From contig WHVA01000139.1 of the NCBI GenBank assembly GCA_015179125.1, positions 167,245 to 231,244 on the forward strand: a stretch of 64,000 bases of DNA. The letters are read 5' to 3'. The DNA comes from Gautieria morchelliformis. Taxonomy: Eukaryota; Basidiomycota; Agaricomycetes; Gomphales; Gomphaceae. Within the stretch, counting starts at the first letter, position 1; each line of letters begins with the position of its first letter. A program made the position numbers and the translations under genes. Shown in pieces: positions 11,479-22,600 of this stretch. The notes under the pieces are model-generated. The model was not told where the DNA came from and did no database searches. It saw nothing but the letters and a program-made list of their open reading frames with translations.

Positions 11479-12822
11479 ATGGGCGGTCTTTACATGGTAC
11501 TGGCAAGCCTGCTGTCCCCAATCTCGTTGCCTATTGCGCGGACGCTTTCCCTTCCTCGTCTTCCTGAGCATTTCCCTACCGTGCTTTTGGCCTATATCTC
11601 CTTTCAACTTGTAGAATTGGTTTCGCCCTTAATTTTAGCCTCTATTAGCCCCATACATTTTGGGCATGCGAATTCACATGTGAAACACAATTGGTGAGCA
11701 TTATGTGGTTTTTGGACGTGTTATGTTCATCGTGAATACTTAGGGTACTACGTGTCGTCTCAATGGCGCACGCCCTCACGATTATTCCTCTAGCGTTCTT
11801 ATGTCTGGACTTACCAGAATTAGACCAAGATCGAGCCTATGGCTTCGACAGTCGTGTGGGTCATGTGAACGCAATAGCATGTGGGTACGGCTGTTCGAGA
11901 CGTTGATCCTTGGCATTGAACCTGATGGAGCTGGATGATCCCGTTCTGTTGCGTGTTGCGCCCGTCAGCTAGTGAGTATCCATTCTTGATGGGTGATGAT
12001 TGTGGTTTGAATGCATGATTTTAGTTTCATATGGGATACGCTGGAGAGTATTTTTCATTTTACTTCTATTGGGTTCATAGTACACGGTATGCTCGAATCC
12101 GCCTGGGCTTCAACGTATCAGCTTAAGAGTCAGTTTGCAGGTGCCACATGCCTTATCGTATACGCTCTGAGTTTCCGGCCATTCTTGGGATATTATGGCG
12201 TGCGGTTCTTGCTTTGGGAGCTGTAAGGCGAATGATTAATGTCTATGCAACCGACATTTCCTGATGCAATTGTCCTATTAGTAGCACCCCGTTCTTGAAC
12301 ATTCATTGGTGGGAACACGTGAAACAGATCAATTACCATGCTGACTTTCAGCAGGATTCTAGACAAGACAAATCGAACTGGTGGCACACTTCAAATCATT
12401 AATGGGATTATTCTCATGGTCGTATTCTTCCTCGCACGACTATGTTATGGCGGATGGATGGTGATCATTATCATCCTCGACAAAAAATTCAGTTCCATCT
12501 GACAGTCTTACCAATCGTTATGGTCTGTTCTGCATTCCATCCGTAGTCTATCAGGTTCTTCTACACGCTAAAGGGAGTCCAGGCGGAGATTCCAACTGTG
12601 GTGGCACTCGCATACGCACTAGGTAACTTGGCATTGCAAGGCCTTAACTGGATTTGGTAAGCATTAATCGCGCCGAGCTGCTTTCAGAGCCTTAGCAAGA
12701 CGACTAGGTTCTACAAGATGCTATTAGCCATGAAAAAAAGGATTTACCACGGACACCCACGTAAGACTCCCCATGGACAGCTGAACGGCACTGGATGTGC
12801 CCAAGGAGAAAAGGTCGATTGA
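11479..12822 (+). CDS. TLC-domain multi-pass membrane protein
   Basis: TLC (TRAM-LAG1-CLN8) domain proteins are ER or endomembrane proteins linked to lipid sensing or sphingolipid metabolism; this one resembles the TMEM56-like fungal branch, not ceramide synthase proper. It starts at ATG 11479 (MGGLYMVLASLLSPISL; an in-frame ATG also lies at 11425) with a hydrophobic first segment. Later exons give LPELDQDRAYGFD, FLWDTLESIFHFTSIGF-like and YALSFRPFLGYYGVRFLLWE, then a segment with WFFDKTNRTGGTLQ and hydrophobic spans up to LNWIWFYKML. The last exon ends in a basic cytosolic tail with the stop at 12820-12822. Exon borders in the middle are approximate. Substrate unknown. Confidence 0.8.
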
Positions 12823-13129
12823 CATGGTTTCTATTTCTTGCGGTGGCCTCAGCACTGTAATTTTGACTACCCTCCCCCCAGTCCTTAGACCCTTGTTTAC
12901 ATGGTTGTACCTTGCGACTAGATGCAAGGATACTGCATGAGTTTATATTCGTCGTTATTTATCGAAGCGACAATTTAGATTGATTTTACTAAGTAGCGGC
13001 AGCTAACGTGGATTTATGAAGAATAGCGTGCGCCGCTACCCTGAAAATTATATCTTGCATCCAGCTCACACACCTGCACGCGTGGCGCACGTGAGCCCCG
13101 TGCCATGCGTGATCCCATGCATACATGTC

Positions 13130-15009
13130 CTATGCGTCTTCACCCTCTGGCGCGCCGTACCGCCGTTTCCGCGACTTGACGGCCTCACGCGCACGCTTTT
13201 TCCACGCACGGGTCAATGCGCCTTTAGTCTCGTCCCACCGCTTGCGGATGGTGTCCCTGCGATTTATGGAGGAGTTAGTGGCGGTTGGAGAGCACGGTGT
13301 GAGGGGACGTGACGTGGATGTGCGGCAGGTGAAGGAGCATTTACGACGGGGAAGCGGGGGGGGGGGGAGGGCGCATTCAAAGACTCACGCGTCGCCTGTT
13401 CTTCCGAACACCCATCCTTCCACACGGGAGGACGAGAATATGTCGTTAGCGCGGGGGTTGTCTGGCTGGGGGAAGAACAGCGGCAGCGTCGGGTCGAGTG
13501 TGACGCCTCCTGATCCTGCTTGCAGGGGCCCCGGGGCGGAGAGTGTAGGGACGTTAGGCACGGGCGTGGCGGCGGGCGCAGGCGCATCGAGGGCGAAGGC
13601 GGGGTCCAGATCGGGGTCGAGGTCGAGGTCGCCGAGGCTGGCCATGAGAGAAAACCCCGCTGCACGACGACAGAGCCAAGTGTCAAGATGCCTACTGCAC
13701 GACACACAACACGGCGGACACACCTTCCTCCTCGTGGGGCCGAAACAGGTCTTTCAGCGACCTTGCTTTTTGCGGCGTCGCGGGTGCGACGGGTGCATGC
13801 GTTGCTTCTGGCAGTGGCGTCACCTCCGCTTGGACAGCGCAGGGTTCGTCGGTAACGTCATCCTCTGCCGATTCTGCGCCTCCCCAGTGGCGCTCGTCGT
13901 CTCCGAACATCGTCATCATGAGCTCGAGATCGCGCGCCTTCTCCTCCTCCAAGTCGGGCATGACCCTGCTCTCGTCGCCACCGGCAGCGCCCGTCGCTTT
14001 CGACCCCTGGCGGCCATCTTCCTCGGAGGGACTCTGCACACTTGCGCGCGACGACGGCAACGCAGAGCGCGCGTGCGCCGGCCCCTGCGATGGCTGCGAT
14101 GGCTGCGCCGCGACGACCGCCTCGAGCATGTGTTCGCGCAAGTGCACGGCGCCGTACACGCGCGGATCAATCACGCGCACACGCGCCCGCGTCGGAACAG
14201 CGAGCGCCAGCTTCTTCCGCTTCTTGCTTTTGGCGTCCAGGCTCTGTCGACTAGCGGGCGCGGGCAGCGGGCGCGCGGCGCGCATTTTCATCGGCCGGAT
14301 AAGGTGTGCGAGAGAGGTTTTGTGCCACGCCTGCTGTAGGATATAGCCGGAGCAGGTGTAGATATTTTGAAGGACATACCGGGTGCAGAGTGTGGTTTTT
14401 GAGGCTGACTACGGACATGTCTCCTGCATGGACGCCGTGCACGCCACGGGGCAGTCGTCGTCGCTTCGGACGCGGCTCTTCCTTCCCTTCCGCCGCTTGT
14501 TTTCGTTCATTCGCCAGGCTTAGAAAACACGCTCAAAGGCCCGGGGGATAAATGCAGAGTACGCGGCCGGCTCACCGCTGTGCATAGTCCAGCCTCGCCT
14601 CCCCTATCCTCAGCTTCGCGCCCTTCCAAGTCGTCCCACTCAGCACGTTCAGACCTTTAAATTAATAAAAAAATTTCACGCATCCTCAGTATTCGTGCCG
14701 CAGCTGACAACTGGACAATGTGCGACGGACAGCGTGCCAGATTATTTTCCGTGGCTTCCAACGTCACATACGCGAATTTGCCGGGTTCCCCTGCAGAGCC
14801 AGCACCAGCGATAGCCCCATCAACTTAGTTATGAGTTGTTGGTCTCACTGGGCGGCTCGAGCGGAGTACTCACCCACAGCGTTCAATGCGCCGACCCCAT
14901 CTAGAGCGAGAACCTTGCCAAACCCTTGCAGACGAGCATTGAGATCGGCTGCGGTGATAGCTGGCGTGAGGCCGGACACGTGGAGTCGTTTTCTGACGGC
15001 GGTGCTCAT
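13130..15009 (-). CDS. NOP8-like nucleolar RRM protein
   Basis: Putative nucleolar RNA-binding protein of the Nop8 type, involved in 60S ribosome assembly. It starts at 15007-15009 (MSTAVRKRLHVSGLTPAIT), the first strand of an RNA-recognition motif. Later exons supply KFAYVTLEAT and the family segment LNVLSGTTWKGAKLRIGEA. A long middle part is Ala/Glu/Lys-rich and disordered, containing KKRKKLAL and ARVRVIDPRVYGAVHLRE. The penultimate exon carries an Asp-rich stretch, and the last exon gives WDETKGALTRAWKKRAREA and a Lys/Arg tail, with the stop at 13130-13132. GC-rich base composition creates long open frames on the opposite strand. It is convergent with the TLC gene. Transposon debris begins about 100 bp upstream of its start. 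Exon borders are approximate. Confidence 0.75.
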
Positions 15010-15112
15010 GGTTCTGGTGACGTTTACCTTAATTAGCCGTTCATGTGTATTAGTCAGCTGGTGGCGCACTACAAGTTCCCTTGTTCCCTTGTCGAAGACA
15101 AGAGCTCTTTAA

Positions 15113-15346
15113 TGTTGATGGCTTGCTCCACTTCCAGAGCAAGGTCACGGTCTACATTCCGTATGGAGCAGACCTCCACTGCCACATCATGTACCAACAC
15201 CATGACACCTGGGTCGTGGGTCATGCTGGCAGGTGGAAGATGCTAGAGTTGGTGGCTTGGAACTACTGGTGGCCACAAATGTCCTGCTACATTGGACAGT
15301 ATGTGAAGAGGTGTGACCTTTGCCAGGACCAAAGCGCAATGACACT
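15113..15346 (+). pseudogene. Gypsy-1 integrase zinc-binding fragment
   Basis: Degenerate, but clearly the region of Gypsy-1 pol corresponding to about 22,175-22,400: it matches GLLHF, then a GHAGRWKMLELVA segment, then YWWPQMSCYIGQYVK and CDLCQDQ. This is the HHCC zinc-binding domain of a Ty3/gypsy integrase. It is truncated at both ends and more diverged than the other Gypsy-1 copies in the window, so it is an older insertion. It lies about 100 bp upstream of the NOP8-like start codon. Confidence 0.8.
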
Positions 15347-15477
15347 GTCAGGGGAACCCCCTCCTAAGGATGATTCCAGTCTCAGCTTTGATTCCGACCC
15401 AAGGTCTGAACCTGACCTGAGCACACCTCGAAGGCTGAGCCGAGTTCCTGAACCTTCGGCCTTGGGAATTATCCTGG
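15347..15477. other. Unassigned spacer between two gene fragments
   Basis: The segment translates in one frame as Ser/Pro/Asp-rich sequence without a recognisable domain, possibly a linker of a retroelement polyprotein. Nothing firm can be said. Confidence 0.3.
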
Positions 15478-15683
15478 AATGGCGCCAAGATCATGGGTCA
15501 CGACTTTCAAGCTGCTCCTCAACTTTGACGAATCATATCCAAATAAGCTGCCTCGCGATTGTTTCATCCAAATGTATACTATGCCCATGGTGAACTCTGG
15601 CTCAACATTCTCCAAAGCAGGTGGAGCCCCACCTATGATGTCGCATCTTGCACACCTATGCTTGTACGTGTATATGAGGTTGG
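15478..15683 (+). pseudogene. Ubiquitin-conjugating enzyme (RAD6-type E2) gene fragment
   Basis: In two frames the segment gives [15 protein letters not shown] and then [18 protein letters not shown] followed by [10 protein letters not shown]. This is the core of a Rad6/Ubc2-type E2. The HPN motif is visible, but the residue where the catalytic Cys belongs (EICLDI in functional enzymes) reads Trp. About seven residues between PNK and FHPN are missing and the frame changes, so it cannot be functional. No intron interrupts this stretch. A solo Gypsy-1 LTR was inserted directly after it (GTTGG duplication). Full-length source gene not in the window. Confidence 0.75.
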
Positions 15684-16154
15684 TGTAAGGGCAACCCTGG
15701 CTGGCTGTGGAGATCGCACTACCACACAACTGACAAGGGGAAATCCAAAGTATGTATAAATGAACAGAGTATACAAGAGAGGGGATTCTCACCTGACAAG
15801 GGGAAATCCAAAGAGAAAAGTCTAAGGACCCCCAATGTCAGTGAGCCCGTATTATACTACGCTGCGTGGCCAGGGACAACACTTGGCACCCGCCATCAAC
15901 CCTGCATCCCCCTGACCTCCTGACCCTTGATCGACCCTTGATGCCACCTATTACGCGAGTTGCTTGATTTCCGACACTGTTCCGAGAGCGGAAGTCGGAA
16001 ATTGGAGTGGAACTGGCAAAGCAAACAGAACTGGTGGAAGGTCTCCCAGAAGCGGAATCATTTCCGAAAGCGGAGGCGGAGATGGAATCGGAACCGTAAG
16101 CGGAGTCGGAAATGGAGTCGGAACTGGAAATGGAAAACAGGGTGTCCCCTGACA
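15684..16154 (-). repeat. Solo LTR of Gypsy-1 (copy A)
   Basis: A 471-bp minus-strand LTR with TG...CA ends, reading TGTAAGGGCAACCC to GTGTCCCCTGACA on the plus strand. It is flanked on both sides by GTTGG, so it is a clean solo LTR left by recombination between the two LTRs of a full element. Confidence 0.95.
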
Positions 16155-16866
16155 GTTGGACCTTTGTGTAGGTTATACTAATTTTCTTCTTCGTTATGTC
16201 TTCTCATAGGCTGAGCATAATGTTGTAGTCCTGACTTGCATTGCTCTTGCATCTCTCTCAAGGAATACCCACTCCCAGAGACCATGCATCGCTCCTAGCT
16301 CTGGTTTTTACCTCCAGTGCTATCCATGACGTCACACCCTAGCACACAAGGATACAAATCACTGAGCGAGTGTGAATGTGAACTGGCATCCCTGGCTCCC
16401 TGTGCATTGGAAAGCAATCGTCAACTTGAAAAGTAAGCATGGGTATCTTGACCAGCATGCACGGAGTCTACAAGATGGCAATTCAATCTCCTTTTCACTC
16501 ACTACTGTAAACAGAGTCCATCTCCACAAGCTGCTGTCTACTGTGTGCGCTAGATCACATGCTGCGACATAATGAGTGTGACAAGCCACGACTAACCTTT
16601 CCTCCTACCATGATGTCATACTGTCATCTTCACAGGAGACAAACCCACATCATTGAGTCTTTCCGTGATTCTTTCACACCAAACAGCTCACTTGATATCA
16701 TCCAATTCTCTCACTTTGCCTCACAGTCACATCACTTGTCTCTCATACCCGGCACTCCACTGGGCGAGGGTGTGTACGGTTTTCATGATAATACAAAATA
16801 TCACTCGCAATCAGGAAAGATCAAGCATGACATAGTGATATCGTATCCTGGGGTGAGCAGCGTTAC
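16155..16866. other. No gene recognised
   Basis: A 712-bp stretch between two solo LTRs holding only short ORFs without recognisable motifs. It is probably old host or transposon sequence. Confidence 0.4.
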
Positions 16867-17293
16867 TGTAAGGGCAACCCTGGCTGGTTGTGGAGATCAC
16901 ACTACCACACAACTGACAAGGGGAAATCCAAAGAGAAAAGTCTAAGGACCCCCAATGTCAGCGAGCCCGTATTATACTACGCTGCGCAGCCAGGGACAAC
17001 ACTTGGCACCCGCCATCAACCCTGCATCCCCCTGACCTCCCTGACCCTTGATCGACCCTTGATGCCACCTATTACGTGAGTCGCTTGATTTCCGACACTG
17101 TGCCGAGAGCAGAAGTCGGAAATTGGAGTGGAACTGGCAAGGCGAACAGAACTGGTGGAATTTCTCCCAGAAGCGGAATCATTTCCGAAAGCGGAGGCAG
17201 AGATGGAATTGGAACCGGAAGCGGAGTCGGAAATGGAGTCGGAACTGGGTGTGGTGTTGGAACTGGAAATGGAAAACAGGGTGTCCTCTGACA
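16867..17293 (-). repeat. Short-form solo LTR of Gypsy-1 (copy B)
   Basis: A 427-bp minus-strand LTR flanked by perfect GTTAC duplications. Relative to the 463-bp form it lacks one 63-nt block in the transcribed part and has a small extra piece (GGTGTGGTGTTGGAACT-like) in U3. The missing block begins GTGAGA and ends TTGTCAG in sense orientation and is bounded by a 21-nt direct repeat. Confidence 0.94.
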
Positions 17294-17861
17294 GTTACCA
17301 GAGCCTCAGTAAGTCCATCACTCTGTTTCAAGTCATGCATCATGCATATATGTCCTTCTAATGTTTTTCTTTTCTTTCTCCAGTGAAACCCCTTGTCCCC
17401 AGCACCAGCACCCGCACTACTAGTACCATGTGTGGCCGCCGGACGCGTATGCTCACCCCCATCCACATCCGCATGCAGCCCTGTCGCTGCTGATGCCACA
17501 CCATTCAGAGTTCCCCATCCTGCTCCCGCCTCTCCGCTTCACCCTGCATCCCGCAAACCACTGTGACTTTCATGACACTTGTCTGCCACCCGCCACCCCT
17601 TCCTGTGCTGAACCTGCATGCGTTGCTGCATGCGACTGCGGTGTGTTTTGTGAGTGCCTTCCCTTCCTCCATATCATCCAGCTCCTCCCCTCTCCCATCG
17701 GCATAGCCCCCCCACCGACAGGCCGGCACGGAGAGAGCATACCCATCCCGCTCCAGTTCACACTGCAGCTCCCCCCCAGCGGGCACGCCCCAATCCCACC
17801 CCGCCCGCGGGGAGTGGTGTAAGGAGGGTGAGTGTATAGGGGGACTATTGGTTGATGTCAG
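17294..17861. other. Unassigned flank of Gypsy-1
   Basis: A Pro/Cys/His-rich ORF (17430-17822) has low-complexity composition and no recognisable domain. The stretch continues beyond Gypsy-1 at 24,049. No gene can be supported. Confidence 0.35.
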
Positions 17862-18324
17862 TGTCAGGGGACACCCTGTTTTCCATTTCCAGTTCCGACT
17901 CCATTTCCGAAGACGCTTCCGATTCCGATTCCATCTCCGCCTCCGCTCTCGGAAATGATTCCGCTTCTGGGAGAACTTCCACCAGTTCTGTTCGCCTTCC
18001 CAGTTCCACTCCAATTTCCGAGTTCCACCCTCGGAACAGTGTCGGAAATCAAGCGACTCGCGTAATAGGTGACATCAAGGGTCGATCAAGGGTCAGGGAG
18101 GTGCAGGGTTGATGGCAGGTGCCAAGTGTTGTCCCTGGCTGCGCAGCGTAGTATAATACGGGCTCGCTGACATTGGGGGTCCTTAGACTTTTCTCTTTGG
18201 ATTTCCCCTTGTCAGGTGAGAATCCCCTCTCTTGTATGCTCTGTTCATTTATACAGACTTTGGATTTCCCCTTGTCAGTTGTGTGGTAGTGTGATCTCCA
18301 CAACTAGCCAGGGTTGCCCTTACA
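17862..18324 (+). repeat. Gypsy-1 5' LTR
   Basis: 463 bp, TGTCAGGGGACACC to GTTGCCCTTACA. U3 is packed with TTCCG/TCCG repeats. A TATA box (TATAATA, 18152-18158) lies 33 nt before the A of AGACTTTTCT (18185-18194), the inferred transcript start. Downstream is a 21-nt direct repeat that brackets an intron-like block. Confidence 0.95.
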
Positions 18325-18326
18325 GC

Positions 18327-18336
18327 AGAAAAGTCT
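18327..18336 (+). promoter_or_regulatory. Gypsy-1 self-priming site (PBS)
   Basis: AGAAAAGTCT begins 2 nt after the LTR (spacer GC) and is the exact reverse complement of the inferred transcript 5' end AGACTTTTCT. No tRNA-type TGG follows the LTR. The same pair is present in Gypsy-1b. Interpretation by analogy with Tf1 of fission yeast. Confidence 0.8.
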
Positions 18337-18511
18337 CTCCCATAGAGGACCGGCGGTCGTACTGCGTGTCGCAGCCGCCATAGGTGCGTTCGGAATCGGA
18401 GACAGCGACTCGGAGATCGCAACCTCTTCCGCACACACAGCGTACGACAGCCCTTCTTCTTACGTCGAGCTCCCAACCCCGGAAATCCCGTCCCACATTT
18501 CTCCTTCCGAC

Positions 18512-19687
18512 ATGGATCCGGACGATCGTCTTCGGAATATGGAGGAGGAATTGACGCGGAACCGGATGAAGACCGACGCGATTGAAACAGCCTTACAAGC
18601 GATTTTGGCTAAGTTAGATATTCCACAAGGTGGTGGAAATGAAATGTTGGACGATCCGGATTTCGGAAAAGCGGAACTAGCGGAGGAGAGAAAGTCCGCG
18701 AAGTTAGCAAAGGTCAAACCCGCAACTCCGGCGGACTTTGACGGAGATCGGGAGAAGGGACGCGCATTCTTCAACACATGCAGCATCTACTTCGCAATTG
18801 TCGGAGACCTCTTTCCGAACGACCAGGCTCGGATTCACTGGGCATTGTCCTTTTTCAAGTCGGACCGCGCATCCCGTTTTGCAAACAAGGTGATCCGACA
18901 TGAAGCAAAGGGCAAGGGGAACTACTTCCGAGACTGGGACGCCTTCGAGAAAACATTTTCCGACCAGTTCTGCCCAAAAAATGAGCAGCTCACAGCCCTT
19001 ACGAAGCTCGAGGGGACCAGCTGGTACCAGGCCAAGGATCCGGTCGATGACTATATCGATCGCTTCCAGGAGCTCATCGACCTTGCGGAGTATGATGACG
19101 ACAAGACGATCGTCATCAAATTCCGACGAGGACTCGATCCGACACTCCAGAACCAAGTTGCGCTGCTTGGGGATGGAGCTCCGGACTTTGATGACCCGGA
19201 AGGGTGGTACCAAGCTGCACAGAGGGTGTCCCGGAACAGGGAAGCAAATGAGGCCTTCGTGGAGACGAGCCGGAATATGACGCGCAGTTCCACTCGTCCT
19301 ACTCCATCTGTGCCAAAATCCGGAAGCGCATTCATTCCCATGCGGAAAGTATTTCCGACGCTTTCTCCGCCCGCTCCTATTAGGAACCATAGCCCTCCTC
19401 CCTCGAAGAGTGGCCCTGCCCCGATGGATGTTGACCGCATGCGCGAAGAAGGCCGCGGAACTATCACCTGCTTCCGATGTCAACAACCAGGCCACTATGC
19501 CCGCGAGTGCCCCCAAGCATTTGACATCCGGCTTATGACCACAGAGGAGAAACTCGAGCTCCTTCCAGAGTTCCTCGCACTTGCGGACATAAGCAGAGTG
19601 CCTACTGCGGAAGGAGTTTCCGAAAATGCGGAACATGGCGCATCGGAAGCGGAAGATGCGTCGGATTTTGTGACGCGCAGCGGGTGA
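18512..19687 (+). CDS. Gypsy-1 Gag
   Basis: Structural protein of the virus-like particle. ATG at 18512 (MDPDDRLRNMEEEL); the frame is open farther upstream into the LTR, but this ATG matches the start in the second copy. 391 residues: an N-terminal coiled-coil-like helix, a retrotransposon-gag domain (WALSFFKSDRA through FRRGLDPTLQNQ) and one zinc knuckle CFRCQQPGHYARECP near residue 310. An acidic tail follows. The stop overlaps the beginning of the pol frame, which lies in -1. No canonical slippery heptamer is evident in the overlap (GGATTTTG is the closest). Confidence 0.93.
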   Translation: MDPDDRLRNMEEELTRNRMKTDAIETALQAILAKLDIPQGGGNEMLDDPDFGKAELAEERKSAKLAKVKPATPADFDGDREKGRAFFNTCSIYFAIVGDLFPNDQARIHWALSFFKSDRASRFANKVIRHEAKGKGNYFRDWDAFEKTFSDQFCPKNEQLTALTKLEGTSWYQAKDPVDDYIDRFQELIDLAEYDDDKTIVIKFRRGLDPTLQNQVALLGDGAPDFDDPEGWYQAAQRVSRNREANEAFVETSRNMTRSSTRPTPSVPKSGSAFIPMRKVFPTLSPPAPIRNHSPPPSKSGPAPMDVDRMREEGRGTITCFRCQQPGHYARECPQAFDIRLMTTEEKLELLPEFLALADISRVPTAEGVSENAEHGASEAEDASDFVTRSG

Positions 19688-22600
19688 GATGTGTGCCCCT
19701 GCTGCCTGTACATAACCGGTTTGCCTGTCTTGAAGTAGAGAATGAAAAGCCCCGACTCCCCTCACTTCATACAGACCCACCGGATAAAGTCACACAAAAG
19801 CCAAATCCGACACCCCGTCTATCCCGCATCCGCCCTTGGGAGAGACGCCTTCCGAAGCGCTATGTCGTTGCTGCCACCCCTGGCCCCAAGTCACTAGTCA
19901 TTAAGGTAGAGATCCAGACGACAGATACGGCGGAAGTCAAATCCGGACCCGCCCTTGTCGATTGCGGGGCCACTGGTCAGTTTATGGACCGGGACTATGT
20001 GGAACGGAACCGACTGACGACGCGGAAGTTGCAACGTGCAATCCCGGTGTTCAATGTGGATGGAAGCCCCAATGAGGCAGGGTCCATCACGGAGATAGTG
20101 GACACAATTCTCCGCTACGATGGACACTCGGAACGCACTTCCTTCGCTGTCACCAGCCTGGGGAAGCAAGACATCATCCTTGGGTTTACCTGGCTTCAAG
20201 AGCACAACCCGGAGATCAATTGGCAGACTCGGAAGGTACTGATGAGTCGATGTCCAGCCAAGTGTCACATGTGCCGGTCGGAAGCGCGGAAGGAGCACCA
20301 GGAGCAGCGGAAGACCGAACGGCTCATACAGACATGTCGTTCCGGCCCCCATCCACTGCTTGCAGAAGAAGACTCGGAAGCGGAATTTGACCCGGATCCC
20401 CCTTCCAAGTCCGATTCCGACGTCATCCGACTCGGCCTGGAAGACGCTCTGACGGAAGGGGAGCGCTTGCTGTACGTAAACCTTCCGCCGGAGGCGGAAC
20501 ACATCCGCGCCACCGGAAATATTTCGCAACGCCTTGCTGAAGCCTCTAAGAGGTATGATAGAGTGGAGGCGGAAATTCCGGAGTACCTGCGGGAGTTTGA
20601 GGACGTCTTCTCCAAGGAGTCGTTTGATGCCCTGCCTCCGCGGAAACTGTGGGACCATGCCATCGAGTTGGAGCCTGGGTCGAAGCCCACCAACTGCAAG
20701 GTCTACCCGCTGTCACCCAAGGAGCAGGTAGAGCTCGATGCATTCCTTGCGGAAAATCTCCGTACAGGGAGGATCCGCCCCTCCAAGTCACCCATGGCAT
20801 CTCCGGTGTTCTTCATCAAGAAGAAGGACGGCTCGCTCAGACTTGTGCAGGATTACCGGGCCTTGAATGCGATCACGATCAAGAACCGGTACCCCATTCC
20901 GCTCATTTCCGAATTGATCACACAACTCCGCGGGGCGAAGTACTTCACCAAGCTGGATGTCCGCTGGGGCTTCAATAATGTCCGGATCCGGGAGGGAGAT
21001 GAGTGGAAGGCCGCATTCCGCACCAACCGAGGACTCTTTGAGCCACAGGTCATGTTCTTTGGCCTCACCAACAGTCCTGCCACGTTCCAGACAATGATGA
21101 ATGACATTTTCCGTGACATGATAGCAGAAGGGGTTGTCTGCGTCTATCTCGATGACATCCTCATCTTCACAAAACAATGTCCGAACATCGGGAAGTCGTG
21201 CGGAGAGTGCTGGAATGACTCCGGGAGTACAACCTGTGTCTCAAGCCGGAAAAGTGCGAATTTGAGCGGACGCGGATAGAGTATCTTGGGGTGATCGTGT
21301 CGGAAGGAAAGGTGGAAATGGACCCCGTCAAGGTTTCCGGTGTGTCGGATTGGCCGGTGCCGCGGAACAAGAAGGAAGTCCAGTCCTTCATTGGGTTTGT
21401 CAATTTCTACCGGCGGTTCATCAAGGACTTCTCCTGCCACGCCCGTGCCCTCTTCGACCTCACCAAGAAGGAGGTTGGATGGCGGTGGGGAGAGCCGGAA
21501 CGGGCCTCCTTTGACAAACTCAAAGAGCTGATCACTTCCGCCCCGGTCCTGATCTTTCCCGACGACTCTCGCCCTTACCGAGTGGAGGCGGATTCTTCCG
21601 ACGCAGCTACCGGAGCGGTCTTGTCGCAACAGTCATCGGAAGAAGGTGGGGGGTGGCATCCGATTGCCTTCTTCTCTAAGAGTCTCAGTCCGGTCGAGCG
21701 GAACTACGAGATCCATGACAAGGAGATGCTGGCAATCATCCGAGCGCTGGAGGAGTGGCGACACTTCCTTGAGGGTGCTCTATGCCCATTTGAGATCTGG
21801 ACAGACCACAAGAACCTTGAGTATTTCCGCACGTCTAAGAAGTTGAACCGACGACAAGCACGGTGGTCCCTACACCTGTCCCGGTTTGACTTCATGCTCC
21901 ACCACCGCCCCGGCCGCACAATGGGCAAGCCCGATGCCCTATCCCGCCGTGCGGATCATGGAAGCGGAAGCGGAGACAATGCGGATATGACACTGCTCCG
22001 CCCAAGTCTCTTTGCAATCCGCGCCCTAGAAGGAGTGACTGCAGTTGGAGCAGAAGCGGAAATGCTCCGGGACATCCGGAAATGGAGAGAAGGAGGAGTC
22101 GGTGGTGAAGGCAGTGGAGGAACTTCGGAAAGGGCACTCACGGTCTGTACGGGCAGCGGAATGGTCGGAACGGGATGGGCTGCTCCACTTCAGAGGCAAG
22201 GTCTACGTTCCAGATGGGGCGGACCTCCGCCGCCGCATCGTGTCCCAGCACCATGACACACGGGTCGCTGGGCATGCTGGCAGGTGGAAGATGCTGGAGT
22301 TAGTGGCTCGGAATTACTGGTGGCCTCAGATGTCCCGCTACATTGGACAGTACGTGAAGACATGTGACCTTTGTCTCCGAACCAAAGCGCAACGACATCC
22401 ACCCGTCGGAGAACTTGTTCCGCTCCCGATTCCCGAATCCCGCTGGGACACCATCAGCGTCGACTTCATTGTTGAACTCCCAGAGTCTCATGGCTACGAC
22501 GCGATCATGAACGTCGTGGATTCGGTAAGCAAGGTGTCCCACTTCATTCCGACGCACACGACGATCACAGCCCTCGGAGCGGCCCGCCTGTTCCTTGCCC

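Noticed and set aside
13125-14339. 404-codon plus-strand ORF
   Set aside because: It is the GC-rich antisense shadow of the NOP8-like exons; composition is Arg-rich nonsense and no motif is visible.
18325-18350. Conventional tRNA primer site after the Gypsy-1 LTR
   Set aside because: No TGG and no match to a tRNA 3' end; the self-complementary word is the better explanation.
18704-19780. 358-codon minus-strand ORF across Gypsy-1 gag
   Set aside because: Exact antisense of gag; the homologous strand in Gypsy-1b is broken into pieces, so it is not conserved as a gene.
21216-21218. Repeat-induced point mutation as cause of the Gypsy-1 TGA
   Set aside because: Only isolated transitions are seen, and the two LTRs are identical; a RIP-like process would have hit both LTRs.
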